Part shown: positions 21,573 to 33,740 of the stretch, one piece after another | How positions within the stretch are numbered: the stretch's first letter is position 1 | How the letters are laid out: every line of letters begins with the position of its first letter | From: Panagrolaimus kolymaensis | Lineage: Eukaryota > Nematoda > Chromadorea > Rhabditida > Panagrolaimidae | Assembly (NCBI GenBank): GCA_028622995.1 | Contig: JAJQJQ010000015.1 | Coordinates: 3,658,001 to 3,722,000 of the forward strand | Reading direction: 5' to 3' | Length of the DNA stretch: 64,000 nt | The notes under the pieces: generated by a model | Database searches by the model: none | What the model was told of the DNA's origin: nothing | What the model saw: the letters and a program-made list of their open reading frames with translations, nothing else | Position numbers and translations under genes: made by a program

Positions 21573-22631
21573 TCAAGTCATTCTACCAAAATTTTTATTG
21601 AGCGTATTGGAGGAATTTTTTGAAGATATTTTAAATCGTAAAATAATACTGCCATAAAATTTTATAATTTCTTTTCGAACACTCGAAGTCGCGAAAAAAA
21701 GGATAAAAATTGGAGAATAAAATTGTAGTAAATATAAAAAATATGAAATAACCAAAAAATAATCGGATTCAAAACTCTCAGAAAAATATTTTACGAAACA
21801 TTGAATCACAACCATCGACGATAAAATAAAAGATGGAAAAATTAAACTTTTCTCAATTTTTGCTTTTGGTGTTTTGCTTCGATATTTTGGAGACAATAAA
21901 ATTCCAATAATTAAAAAACTTAAAGCAAGTAAAGCAAAAATAATATTTGTTGCAGCAATATTTCGATTTGTTTGAAGGATGAAATTCGAACAATAGGGTA
22001 AATGTGAATATAAAAAGCTGCAGTCGAAATTGTTAATTACATATCCATGGAATAAGAAGGGAGTAAAAAGTATTAAAAGTAAATAAACGATCACAATTTT
22101 TTTATGAAATAACTGAAATTTTTGTGATTAATCTCAAAAATTTTTATTTTTTTTTTGTTTATGGAAAAAATGAATAACAATTTTTTGGTGGATTTATTTA
22201 GAAAAAATAAAAGCTTTATTAATCGAAAAATAAAATCAGTAAAAATCAAAAAATCAAAAAATCAAAAAAGAAAAACTTACAATTTTATGAGTTTGAGTAA
22301 AAGCTAACGAAGTGCAAACATTTATTGATAAAAATAATACCCAATTTCCAATAAATGCTTCAAAATGCCATTTTAAAAATAATACCACCGGCATTAAAGA
22401 TGCTTCATTTGAGAAGGATACTAAATTACCATAAACCCAAAATATTGTAAACAAAATATTAAAAATGAAACCCAAATTTAAAATAATAAAATATGCAGAT
22501 CGAAAACAAGATTTTAGTAATTTTAATTTATAAATCAAAAATATTATTATTGGAACATGCAAAATTGCGCAAATAATATTTATTGAAATTTCTGTATAAT
22601 ACAGAATATTGAAAATACCTTGTTGCAGCAT
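21573..22631 (-). CDS. 7TM chemoreceptor (Srg/Srv-type), divergent copy D
   Basis: Exons 22631-22281 (117 codons) and 22112-21573 encode 296 residues. Layout matches copies A-C, but the motif after TM3 reads SINVCTSLAFTQTHKI, so the conserved Arg of the NR pair is Val, and the exon junction is HKI/LFHKK instead of HKK/IWNK. Seven hydrophobic segments remain and no stop or frameshift is present. It is either a fast-evolving receptor or one under relaxed selection. Confidence 0.75.
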
Positions 22632-22639
22632 TTTTGGCT

Positions 22640-23299
22640 TTCAGAAAACTTTAAAAATATGAAAGTAAAAAAAGAAAAGCTTTTTAGTAAAGTTTTTTTA
22701 TTTAAAATTGTTAGGAAAAAGCGTAGTAGTATCAAGTGTTTTTCTTTTAAAAAAATGCATTTTTAAAAGTCTATAATTTGCTGAAAATTACTGCTTGTTA
22801 TTTTTTTTAATGTGAAAGCATAAACTTTCGAAGAATAAATAATACTCCGAAATAATGATAAAGTAAGAATAAAGAAAAAAAGAAATACGCAAATTAATTA
22901 TAATAATCTGTCAAACGATGGAAACGAAACTCTTTTTTAGTTATTGCGAAGTTTTTTTTTTGCAGTAGCTTTTGTTGGATATAAATTTATTTTTTTATCA
23001 GATGTATGTTTTTTGCATTTTTTGGTTTGAATGGGTATATTTGTTTTTTGATGTGTCACACACACAACTTCGATATGTAGCTAAAGTATGTATAAGGAAA
23101 TATGACGTCTTCACGCCTCCAATGACACACACCTTATCTTTTTTTGTTAATTTTTGTGAAGAAACAAAAAAATCTTACTCAATGTTATGCAATTTTTTTA
23201 TGGTTAAAAGCATTTCTTTTTTTTTCACAAATAACAATTTTAGTTCCATCAACAAAAAAGTCAAATTAAAGTGTCTTTTTTATAAATATTTTGTCAAAA
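22640..23299. other. Intergenic between divergent genes
   Basis: AT-rich; holds the promoters of chemoreceptor D and the 268-residue orphan. No box recognised. Confidence 0.35.
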
Positions 23300-24176
23300 A
23301 TGGATCTTGATGAAAGCGGAATAAAACAAGGTTGGGTTTTATTTTATTTCTTTAATAAAACAATTTAAATTTTAATTTTAATTTTCTCGCTTTTTTTTAG
23401 ACATCAAAAATAAGATTAAATCTTTCCTAGATAATGCAAATAGAAAATCTGTATTTTATGCATGGAGAAATTTTCCATCCATTTTAGAAAGTGAATGTAA
23501 ATATGTAAATGTAAATAAATTTGCACCTTATCCTGATGAAAATGAATATTTAAAAAACTGCTATTATGATGATTCAAAAAATATGATTAAAACTGAAAAA
23601 TTAATTCTCAAAGGTGGAGGTGATTTTGAAATTAGGATTTATATGTTTCCATCTGAATATTTTGATAATAATAGAGATATGTTTGATGATTTATGCGTAG
23701 AAAAAGATAAGCGTAATTGGGATGGAGAAACATTGGAAAAAATTAACATTCAAGAAGCTTTTGAAATAGCCGGAATTGAAATAGGCGTGAATATGGATTA
23801 TTTTTTAACTCCAAAAAATTTGAATGAAATTGAAAAGCATTTGAATTGGGAAATTGAGGCCTTTGATCATTTTCTTCCTCATGTAATGGAGATGAAAGAA
23901 TTAGGATTATCGGAACCTTGGACACACAACAAAAATAAATATGATTGTTATTGTGAAAAAGAACTTGAAAAACTAGAATCTGAATTATTTTTTAAATTAA
24001 TGATAGAAATATTTGGTGATAACGATAAAAGTGGTGGTTCCATGGATGATCAAATTGAGGATGAAAATAATTATTATTTGAAAAATTTTCGACTTTTATT
24101 AAGAGGTGGCAATGAAACATTTGCTTCAGCTTGTAAAGGAAAATATTATATTTATACCAGGTTTTTAACATCATAA
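23300..24176 (+). CDS. Orphan 268-residue acidic protein
   Basis: Exons 23300-23330 and 23401-24176 join in phase 1 (MDLDESGIKQ/DIKNKIKSFL). The protein is soluble, acidic, rich in Glu/Asp/Asn/Lys, with no signal peptide or membrane span. Regions FEIRIYMFPSEYFD and NWDGETLEKINIQEAFEIAG look like ordered strands and helices. I recognise no family. The codon pattern and the long open second exon (258 codons in a very AT-rich region) argue that it is real. Confidence 0.65.
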
Positions 24177-24179
24177 ATA

Positions 24180-26170
24180 AATAAATAAAAAACTTATTTT
24201 TCACATCGACTTCGAAGTTCGAACATCTTTTAGATCATTTTGGAAAAAATAACAACACCATTATTAAAGTCTTAATTTAAACGGATAAAGAAAATTTAGA
24301 AGAGAAAAAGAAATTTCAAAAAACATGATTAAGCGACGACGTCAAAAAATAAAAATTGTGCGTTTATTAAATAAGAAAATAACAACAAAAACAAAAGATT
24401 TTCCAACAACAAAAAATTGTCTTACATTTTTTGTGCTCATAAAAATTTCTCTGATACATATTTGGTTTTATTTAAAAAGTAATTTAATTGAAGGTATATT
24501 TTTTCAGCGTCATTATCTTTAAATTGTTTCCTGTTTTCACGATAACAATACATACTTTCGATTTCGCAACAACAAAAAAATAGTTTATTTTTGCATATAT
24601 TTATTTTTTTTGCCACCGTGCTTGGCAGTGCTTACACCTTTCATCCTTTCTTCGTAACTTTATAAACTTTTTTCCTCCTTTAAAAAATAAAAACAACCTT
24701 TGTTAAATCCATTTTTCTTTCTTTCTTGCCCAATCTTTTTTTTCTTTCACTTTTCTTCCGCTTTTTAGTCATTTTTGCCCTTCAGCCTCTTTCTCCCGTT
24801 TATTTTTTTTGTTGCCTATTGTGTCCATTCAAAAAAGAAAAAAATGGTGGTGGACACTTTTTCTTTCCTTCTTTTCACTTTTTTAAAGGAACATAAAAAA
24901 GAGTAACCGTTTTACCTTTCTCCCCATTCTAAAATTGGTGTTGATGCTTGAAAAACAAGCTTGAATATAAATATTTTTTTTATGCGGAATAAAAGCAAGA
25001 AACCGAGTTCATGCGCGCGCGAAGAAAAGAGTTTCGGTCAAAAACGTTGCCGCGGAAACAATTTTTAAATAAAAAAGCTTCTTTCTTTTGTGGGATTTCT
25101 CTTTCTGGAATGGCAAGCCGCTTGCTTTTTAAGCTTCGAAGCTTATCCCCTCATTTATTTTTATTGAAACCATATTTTTTTTCTTTTTTTTTTTAAATGG
25201 CTTCCATCATTCTTATGAAAAATTGAGTAATGAATACTTTCTTATATGTTTTTATGTTTTAAAGTACCTATTTTTAAGGGAAAATGAAACACTTTTCAAA
25301 TTTTAAAATTTTTACCCTCAAAATTCGTGAAAGAACGGCCGCAGCCGTTAAAGTTTTATAATTAAAAAGTAAATTTAAAATAAAATAAAAAGTAGTACAG
25401 CAGCTTTAATTACATATTCTAAATCTTTTACCTTTTCTGCTGCTTCTGCGCTTTTTTATTTGATGGTTTTAGTTACATTTACATATTTTTAGCAAATTTT
25501 GCAAAATAAAAAGGTACATACTAATTTTAAAAACTTATGCTTTTGCTTTTGCTTATTCTTCTACTTACTCATTATTTATTCATGCTGCGCTGGAGTTTTA
25601 AATAATTATTTTTTCAAAGTTAAAAATTATTTTTGCCTTTTATGGAAAAATGATTTATTTTGTCGAAGCTGCAAAGCCGATATATCTTTTTTTAAACCTA
25701 AAAAACGAAAACATTTTGACGCTAAAGTGAATTTAAACTTTTTCAGCTTTCTTAATTTGAGACAGAAGCTTGAATTTATGCCACCGCGTTTTCTTGTTTT
25801 TTTTGAGATTCAGTGGAATATTTATTTTCTTCCAAAATTTAAAGAATTTTTTATTTATTTTAGGAATTTTTTTAAAATAAAAAAAACTCACATGCTGATA
25901 TTTTATTTTTTGTTGTTGTTGCTTCCTCTTCTCTAACAGCTTCCCGAAAGCATTTATTCATTTTCTTCAAATTAAAAATTTATCACGCAATTATTATTTT
26001 TCTTTTTTACTTCTTCTTTGAATAGTTATTGTTTTGATGAAAAAAAAATTAATAACATTTTTCAGCTGATATGGATTCATAAACAAAAACAACATATTTA
26101 ATATTTAATGTTTTCCTTTTTTACCTCAACTAATTATTATTTTGACAGAGCTTTTGTAAATTTAAGAAGT
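24180..26170. other. Two-kilobase non-coding stretch
   Basis: Very AT-rich with long T and A runs. The 145-codon frame at 25499-25936 is Phe/Leu/Lys-rich and typical of random T-rich DNA. A small palindrome AACGGC-CGCA-GCCGTT occurs near 25336-25351. The 3' part may hold the promoter of the DEG/ENaC gene. Confidence 0.4.
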
Positions 26171-26174
26171 GAAA

Positions 26175-28638
26175 ATGCCAAAGTGTTTAACGATATCAAA
26201 GACATTATTTTTTATTCCTTTAACTGCTATATGCATCATTTTATTTATTTTGCATTCCATTTATTTTATTTATCTTTATTCAGAAAATTCGTTAAAAACT
26301 CAAATCACGAGGTAAACTTACTTATGCTTTTTAGACCCACTTTCCAATACAAATGTTTCTAAAATTTTTTTCTTAACCCTCTTTTTAAAAATCATTCTCG
26401 ATAAGTAATGAAAATATTTTTTTAGGAGCTCTTTAAATCAATTACCAATTCCTGCATTAATTATATGTAATAAAATTCCATATAATCAAGCGGGTTTAAG
26501 TTCAGTTAATAGTAATTTAAATCAAGCATATATTTTACAGTAAGTCATTAAAATTATCTAACAATAAATTTAGGAAATTTTATTTTATTTTAGATATTTG
26601 AGACAATGGTTAGATCCATCATTCTCACAAATGGGTGAATTCATTCCTCTTTCATCCGCCCAACAACAGCAAGCTGATCAAGCTTTACAAAGTACATTTG
26701 CAATTGGATCTCGAGTACAAAAATTACAACAAATTATGAATCAATGTCAAGATGTCATAAATAGTTGCACATTTTCGGTAAGAATCCATGGAAAAGAAAA
26801 ATAGTCAGAATTTTTTTATCTTCTAAACAAAAGTTTTTTTCCTTTATGATTAGACTCACAATAAAGAATTTTTTATTTGTTGAGCACAAAATTCTGCATT
26901 TTTCATTTTTGTCGTTATTTTATTTTTCTAATGGCTTTTTTTAAGACCCAAACAATCAGCTCATATGAATGTTGCCAATATATTCAGCCTTATGTTGGAA
27001 CTTTAAAAGGCTTATGTTGGGTTTTTGATAATGCAAATATGACACAATCTGATTATGATTTGAGTAAAGGGTTTCAAATTACTTTTCAAGTAAACTTTTT
27101 TTATCGATATTTTTTCAAACCAAATTTATTGACTTTTTTTTAGATAACAAGAAATTCATTTTATAATAGCGAAAATTTAACCACTCATCCTGGAATCGAT
27201 ATTTATTTAATGAATAATACTTTAGAACCCACGAGATTGGCTTCGGAGTTATCCATGCCGCCTATTACAATTAAAGATAAAGAAAATGTTAGAGCAAAAA
27301 TAAGCAAACAGGTAAGTATTTTGTTTTTGCTATTTTTTGAAGAAGCAAAAAGAAAACCTGTTGGATTATTTTTTAAACCCTAAATTCTAATTATGTATTT
27401 TACAACACATTTTTATAAATAATAACAAACTAATTTTTTTGCAGTACGCCTCCCATTTACGTCAAAGTCGTTGCGGTAGTACGGTTTCAAATGCAGCGGA
27501 TACCGATCGACAAATGTTGCAATCAACAAACAGCCTAACTTTATGCTTGCTTATGGCAGCGGCTTCCGAATGTGGATGCATCCCATTAATGGCATCATTT
27601 ATAAGTTTAAATCCTGCCCGTTTTTCGTATGTTCGAAGTTTAATCGATTTGATTTTTAATGAAAACTTTTCAGAACTTTGTCACAACAAATTAATCAAAC
27701 AACTGCTTGTAGCGTTACAATTTACGATAATTGCGCAAGAAAATATATGGAGTATGCTCAACCAAATCGATGGGAAGAGCCTCCAAGACCCACAGCAAAT
27801 GCTGTATTTATTAATGCTGTAAAAAGTTGTCGAAGGTTTGAATATTTTTATATCTTTTTTAAACCAAAAAATTTTGTATTTTCGTCAACGAGAAAATTAG
27901 TTTCTGGAGTGAAACATTTTTTATAACAATTTTTGTTTTAATTTTTTAAAATTGCATATTTTTTTGAAATCAAGAAACATTTCAGTCAAAGTTATACTCC
28001 ATGTCAAACAATCGAATATCCAGCGGAAATTGAGCGGTATCCTCTTCCACGTGAATATCAAACAAGCTCTGTATGTTTTGCACATTAAAAAATAAAAATT
28101 GTTGGTAAAACAATCTGAGTTTTAGGATTATGTATCACGAATATCAATAGTTTATGGAAGTTTGGAAGTAACAAATATTGCAGAAGAAAGAGATCCAAAC
28201 TTTTATCATTTACTTAGTTATATTGGATACAATGCAGCTTTATGGTTTGGAATTGGACATATTATTTGGTAAGGAATTGAGGCAATGGCATCTCTTGAAG
28301 TTATCATGAAACTAATAAAATAAATTTTCTGGTTTCTCATTCTTTTTTCTTCCTTTATATTTTATTATTCAAAATTTAACCCCTTTTTTAGGTCAATTAT
28401 TACTGCACCATGTAATTGGTTTTGTAACAGAAAGCTTAGGCCGCGAAGTTCAAAAGTGATGCCAACAATAAATGGCGGTTATGTAACAACAACAACAACA
28501 GCTTCACCTGTGATGAATCGAAGAAATCATTTACCTCCCATTCAAGAAGATGATAATAATAGTTTGAAGCCACCTTCAATAAACACCGAACAAGATGTTG
28601 CTCGTCCAATTGATGGTGAACTGGCGCCACCACCTTAA
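26175..28638 (+). CDS. DEG/ENaC-type cation channel subunit
   Basis: Ten exons (26175-26311, 26426-26539, 26594-26777, 26946-27089, 27144-27311, 27445-27626, 27674-27835, 27986-28070, 28126-28268, 28392-28638) encode 521 residues. TM1 is at about 9-33 (LFFIPLTAICIILFIL). It is followed by LPIPALIICNKIPY, the equivalent of the family's FPAVTICN. The Cys-rich ectodomain has GLCWVFD, GIDIYL, ECGCIP and a final PC.TIEYP segment. TM2 spans about 418-448 after DYVSRISIVYGSLEVTNI. The usual GxS selectivity motif reads GIG here. The tail is Thr/Pro-rich. The family forms trimeric Na+/cation channels used in touch, acid or peptide sensing. Exon 4 uses an AAG acceptor. The start ATG follows an in-frame stop. 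Confidence 0.8.
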
Positions 28639-28899
28639 TGAAACTTTATTTTTTACCTTTCAAATTTTTTCTTCATGACTTTCATAATAATTCCCAGTGG
28701 AAAGCCTTTATTTTCATAATCATTTTTTTCTTCTCCATATGTTTTTTTTGTGCGTTGCAATTTTTTTGTTTTTGTTTGTCAGCCAAAAAAATAAATAAAA
28801 TTTTGTCCAAAAAAATGCACAAAAAAAGAGAGAAGGGAAACTGAAGAAAAAAAAAGCATTCGTGTGCTTTTCTTTACTTTCTATAGTAACATTTTTACT

Positions 28900-28972
28900 G
28901 CCATGATAGCTCAGTTGGGAGAGCGTTAGACTGAAGATCTAAATGTCCCCGGTTCGATCCCGGGTCGTGGCA
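28900..28972 (+). tRNA. tRNA-Phe (GAA)
   Basis: A 73-nt cloverleaf: acceptor arms GCCATGA/TCGTGGC with one T-G wobble and A73, D arm AGCTCAGTTGGGAGAGC, anticodon loop CTGAAGA with GAA, and T arm CCCGG-GTTCGATC-CCGGG (with TTCGATC loop). A pol III A box (TAGCTCAGTTGG) and B box (GGTTCGATCCC) are visible. T-rich terminator follows. No intron. Confidence 0.97.
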
Positions 28973-29041
28973 ATTCCTTTTTTACATTTTTATTTAATAC
29001 TTATTTACAGACATCGAATTAATTTAAAAACCATAATTTTT

Positions 29042-31628
29042 TTATATTTCTTTATCAACTTTTTTATTTAACCACATTTCGCAATTTGGGTCATCATCAA
29101 CTTTGGTAGGATTTGTGGCTTCCACTGCTTTCAATGAAGAATTTGGTTGAGCCCATGGTTGGATTTTGGCTTAAATTTAAAAAATAAGAACTATGTGCTT
29201 GAAACAAATAAAAATAATTACCTGTTCCAAAAAGCAAAAATATTACTCCACCAAAAATATTTACTAAAATAACTAAACCAAACATAATCGACCATTCATT
29301 TTGTCGACCCTAAAAATTTTTTGGGTTTACTTTTAAAAACATGTGAAATTTAACAAACATGTTTAACAATAAATCCAACAAGAACGGGAGCTAGCACATG
29401 ACCAAGCGCTCCAGCCCCTTCCATCATCGATGATACCATTCCAGTGTACATAGGAGCAAAAGAGCAACTGGAAGTGAAATATCCTGGAATGGATGAACCC
29501 GCAAAAATGCCATAAAGTGCTAAAACTGCTAAAGCTTCATGTTGTTTTGTGCAATCTATGTATAAAGCTAATAGGATAAATACTGCGGCAACTCCAAATG
29601 AAGCTGAAAATTATTTTTTTCATTAAAAAATCTCAAAAATATTTCAAAGCTAAAGAATGGTCTCCCAAAAAAAAAAAACTACTGGAGATTTCCACCATAC
29701 CTGCAGATTGAAAAATTCGACATGAAGTTGATGGAGATAAAATTTTTTTATATTTTAAATAATCCGCTGTAAAACTAAGAATATATTTGCTCATAAGTTT
29801 GAATGAAAAGGCCATAGAAGTAAACATTCCATTCTAAAATCAAACTTTTTTATAATCATTTTTTCTTTATCCGCAAAAAAAAATGGTGGAGCTTACACTT
29901 TTAAGATCCAAAGCTAAAATATCTCTTGCATAAGATGGAAGGAAATTTTGCATTAATGATGTTGTAAAATAATGTGCAAAGGTTGCAATCATTACTGCTA
30001 TCGTTGCTGTGGAACATATCATTTTTTGCAAGGGTATTGGTTGCTAAAAAAACCAAAAAGCTTTTTATTTATTTTTGCTGCAATTTTCCAAATGATAGAA
30101 TATTCCAATTTCGAAAACATCGATTGCTTCTTTATTCTTTTTTCCTTTTTTAAATTGTTTACAAACCTTTGCTTCCCCTTCAGGATGAGAATGGACGACA
30201 TTTTCATCATTCAAATATGTTTTTTCTTTTATTGATAACATTTTGCAATCTTTTGGGTTATTTGTAAAGAATGAAAACCAAACAAGTGACCATGTCAATG
30301 AAACCATGGCTGCAAAATGAAAAACAAAATAGCGTACGTTTTAAAATCAAAAAAAGTTCTCTTCCAACAAAAAACATACTCATAAAATAAAAAATTAAAG
30401 ACCATCCATTTAAAAAATTTAATGAACAAAAATTCGTTGCAATTAAAACTCCTAATGATGAAGCTAAAGGTGAACCAGAAGTAAAAAATGCTGCTGCGGT
30501 ACTTCGCTCATTTGGTGGAAACCAAAGTGAAAGAGGTGCTACAAGAGCAGAATAAATTGGATTCTAAAAATATTATTATTCAACTCTAAGCATTTTTAAA
30601 AATTGATTAATAAAACAAACTTCAAAAACTCCAAATAAAACTCTTGCAATAAAAAAATATGGTAAACCTAAATATGCTGCTGTAGGCATTAAAGCTGTAG
30701 TAATTGACATTCCTATTGCAGAAATAAATGCAACCCGTTTTGCGCCAAAATGATTAATTAAAAAACCCGAAAATCCCATAATTGCTAAATTTCCATAAAA
30801 ACTGGCTGTAAATAATAAAGATTGCTCTTCCGTGGACCAAGTAAATGTGCCCTGAAAAAAGTAAATGGAATCTATAAAATCGTTGATATTTATTATGTTT
30901 TGTTATGTTTTTTTGATAAGCAAAAGTAAGTTAATGAAATTGAATTTAATTAAACATTCAATTATTTAATTTTGTCAGTGAGATACCTTGGATAAATTTA
31001 AAATACATATTGCTTACTTTATAACCATTTTGAGCTGAATGTGAATGATTTGATGAATGGATTTTATGACATTGAGGTCCATAGCTTAATTCTTCTGGTT
31101 CCGGAATAAAGTTGGGTTGAGCTTTGGCTTGTTCATGAACAGCTGTGGCATTGATCATGCAAACCATCGCCACTCCAAGATGCGTCCTCATAGATGAAGC
31201 ACAAAAATTTCCAAGTAAAAGAGCAATTCCTTAAAAATTAAGAAGCAATTTAATTTAAGTTTTTGAAAATATTGTAAAATTTAAATTTTTTGAAATCACG
31301 TGTTTCAGAAAAAGGTCAAGGAAATCCCTACAAATTTTTTTTAAGGGAATTGAAATCAAGGTCGTCCATAAAAAGAATTCATTTTCCTTTATTTAGTTTC
31401 ATCAGACATCATTATAGTTTATATTTCTATAAATTTGATAAAAGATATTTATTTTTAAAAATTATGAAAATTTGTTTAGTTTTTTTGTATACAAAATTTC
31501 TCAAAAAACAATTCAAAAATCTGGATTAAAAAATAAAATAGCTTACCCAAAATCCATCTCTTCTTAGTTGATAACTGATACCATTTAGATTTTTTATATT
31601 TAAAATCAGATGGAACAATTTGGGACAT
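29042..31628 (-). CDS. SLC17-type (anion/phosphate family) MFS transporter, copy 1
   Basis: Ten exons on the minus strand (31628-31547, 31229-31018, 30851-30621, 30563-30380, 30309-30167, 30043-29897, 29833-29701, 29603-29359, 29309-29222, 29169-29042) give 530 residues. Family signs: KKRWILGIALLLGNFCASSMRTHLGVAMVCMI (TM1), TWSTEEQSLLFTASFYGN (TM2), WFPPNERSTAAAFFTSG, NGWSLIFYFMTMVSLTWSLVW, and near the end a gated-helix region SFAPMYTGMVSSMMEGAG and FGTAKIQPWA. The family moves organic anions, phosphate or glutamate with Na+ or H+; substrate is not predictable here. Two junctions use AAG acceptors (29170-29172, 31230-31232), each fixed by the conserved protein sequence across it. Confidence 0.87.
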
Positions 31629-31639
31629 ACTCTCTTTCC

Positions 31640-32680
31640 TCTTTCAACAAAATAAAAAATAGTTGTACTTTTTAAGAAATGACCATTTTTTCGATTGCAG
31701 AAATATTCTTTTATAAACCCCAAACAAAAAGAACAAAGTCATTAATCAAAAATATTTTATTTTAACCCATTAATTCATATATTTTTTTATGTCTATGAAA
31801 AATAAAAAGAAAACATTGAAAGTCAAATGAAGATGGAAAGAAAGAAAGAAAAAAAATGGGTTTCTTTCGAATATAAATTTTTTTACGTCAAAAAATAAAA
31901 AAGTTTGTATCACAACAATATTCCGTAGGCGCGTGAAACAAAAAAAAGATAGTATAAAAGTCATTTTCGTAGATACATAGATATATTTCCGGTTTATAAA
32001 TTGGAAATAAAATTTTTAGGCGTATGTATGTTTTAAATATAAAATAAATATTATAACAGAAATCAAACAAAATGGAGTGCATGACTTTTCTTTTTCGTCA
32101 ATTTTGTCATAAAAAATGAAATCAAAGGTTATTATTATTTTTATAAATATATTAGTTTTTTAATCAAAAAGGAGAAAAATGTTTGAAACAGCTGATAATT
32201 ATTAATCCATGCCAAAAAACAAACAAATTTATTGAGTCGGTCATAATTGTTAAGTTAATAACTGGATGGATCCTTGCTACTTCTAATCAACAATTTTAGT
32301 GTTCGCATCCTTCATTTTTGATTAGTCAAAAAAAAATCCTGATGCAACAGAGCAATGAGAAATGAAAACAAAAAAGTGGAGAGATACTTTGAAGAGAAAA
32401 CAATAGTTGCGAATCACATTAGTGTAACAACAACATTGGTTCAGAAAGGCAATAAAAAAAAATAAAAATGCAAATTAGAATCCTTGAATAAATTAACGAA
32501 GCAAAGAATTTAGAAGTTACAGTAATTTTAAGGTACTCAAACGTTAAAGCTTTAAATTTCATATTTACTGCCACCCGAATTTTGCCACGGGAAATTTGAA
32601 AAATAAAATCTCTAAAATTATTCGAAAACAAAACTCACAAAAAAAAGCATTTGTTTGATGATAAACTTTCTTGAAAAAAG
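31640..32680. other. Intergenic, nothing recognised
   Basis: AT-rich spacer between the transporter gene and the Frizzled-like fragment; frames are short and low complexity. Confidence 0.35.
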
Positions 32681-33541
32681 CATAAAAGTTTTCCATTTTA
32701 CCACCTTTGCACTTTTATTGTTTCGGATGAATATGTTTATGGAATGATTTATGAAGGAGGGTATTCATACGCTGGAAGTTCCGTTGCTAAAGTTGCTGTT
32801 GTTACACAGGTACGCAAATTTACAACAAAACAAAAAAAAGCAAGAAATTTATTTATGAGGGACAAACTTTTGACCCATACTAGAATAGGGGGTTGTATTT
32901 ACAACCCCTCCGTCCAACCGACCTCAAAAAAAAAATTTCCAAAAAAAAGTAGCAAAGAGGTTAGTACGTTGATTTTATTTTCGGAAATTTTTGAGGACCT
33001 CCTTTTGCTTATGACCAAAGAAAATGTTATTCCTTCAATTTTGTCCAAATTCTTTCTCGTTTGTATTGTTCATGATATACTTTTTAGCCTTTAAAAAGTT
33101 TAATACTTCTCGTAAAAGAGCATCAAATTACTCGATTCTCATTAACTCGCCTTTTAATTTTTGGTGCTACTGCCATCGCTTTTGAGATGGTAAAATGCGA
33201 CAACGATGCTCGTGTTTTAATTTTTTTTTCTGAACACTTTATACATTAACAAAACATAAGAATGCACAAGATACGGATGAATAAACTCAATTTCCTTTGA
33301 ATTAAAAAGTAAATAAATCACAGGTTACACTACCTTTTTATTTCCACCACGCTTTTGAGAAAAAAAAAATTGGATTTATTACATTATCAATAAACTGAAA
33401 ATTTCAATATTTCATTATTGGTGGCAGGAAAAATCCTACTTCCATTATATCTTTTTGGTATTGTTAACTAAATCTTACTATTGTTTTTCTACCACCTGCT
33501 TAAAATGACAAAATTATTAAAACGCCTAACTGTATCATTGT

Positions 33542-33740
33542 TTAAAGGGACATAGCTATTTCATGCCTTTTCAAAAATTTCGATACTGGGGCTGATAGGA
33601 ACAGTTGGGGCGGCGCGTGTTTGAATTACCGTGTCACTTCTGTCTTACACGGTAATTCAAACACGCGCCTTACCAAGTGTAACTTTCAGTCCCCACTATC
33701 GAAATTTCAAAAAAGGCATGAAATAGCTATGTCCCTTTAA
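33542..33740. repeat. ~199-bp near-perfect inverted repeat
   Basis: The arms begin TTAAAGGGACATAGCTATTT and end with its complement, with inner arms reading GGTAATTCAAACACGCGCC. The loop is about 12 nt (CACTTCTGTCTT). The inner 25 bp and outer 45 bp pair almost perfectly; a middle part has mismatches. GC content is much higher than its surroundings. A foldback/MITE-type element. Confidence 0.8.

Noticed and set aside
25499..25936. 145-codon plus-strand frame in the AT-rich spacer
   Set aside because: Composition is Phe/Leu/Lys/Asn as expected of T-rich random DNA, with no motif, promoter or splice context.
26108..26362. Frame MFSFFTSTNYYF.. as the first exon of the channel gene
   Set aside because: A different frame in the same place gives a proper TM1 (LFFIPLTAICIILFIL) and joins in phase to the next exon, so that frame was chosen.
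26175..28638. Initial idea of a Tweety-type (TTYH) channel
   Set aside because: The PALIICN motif after TM1, the Cys-rich ectodomain and the late TM2 fit DEG/ENaC; Tweety proteins have five spans in another layout.
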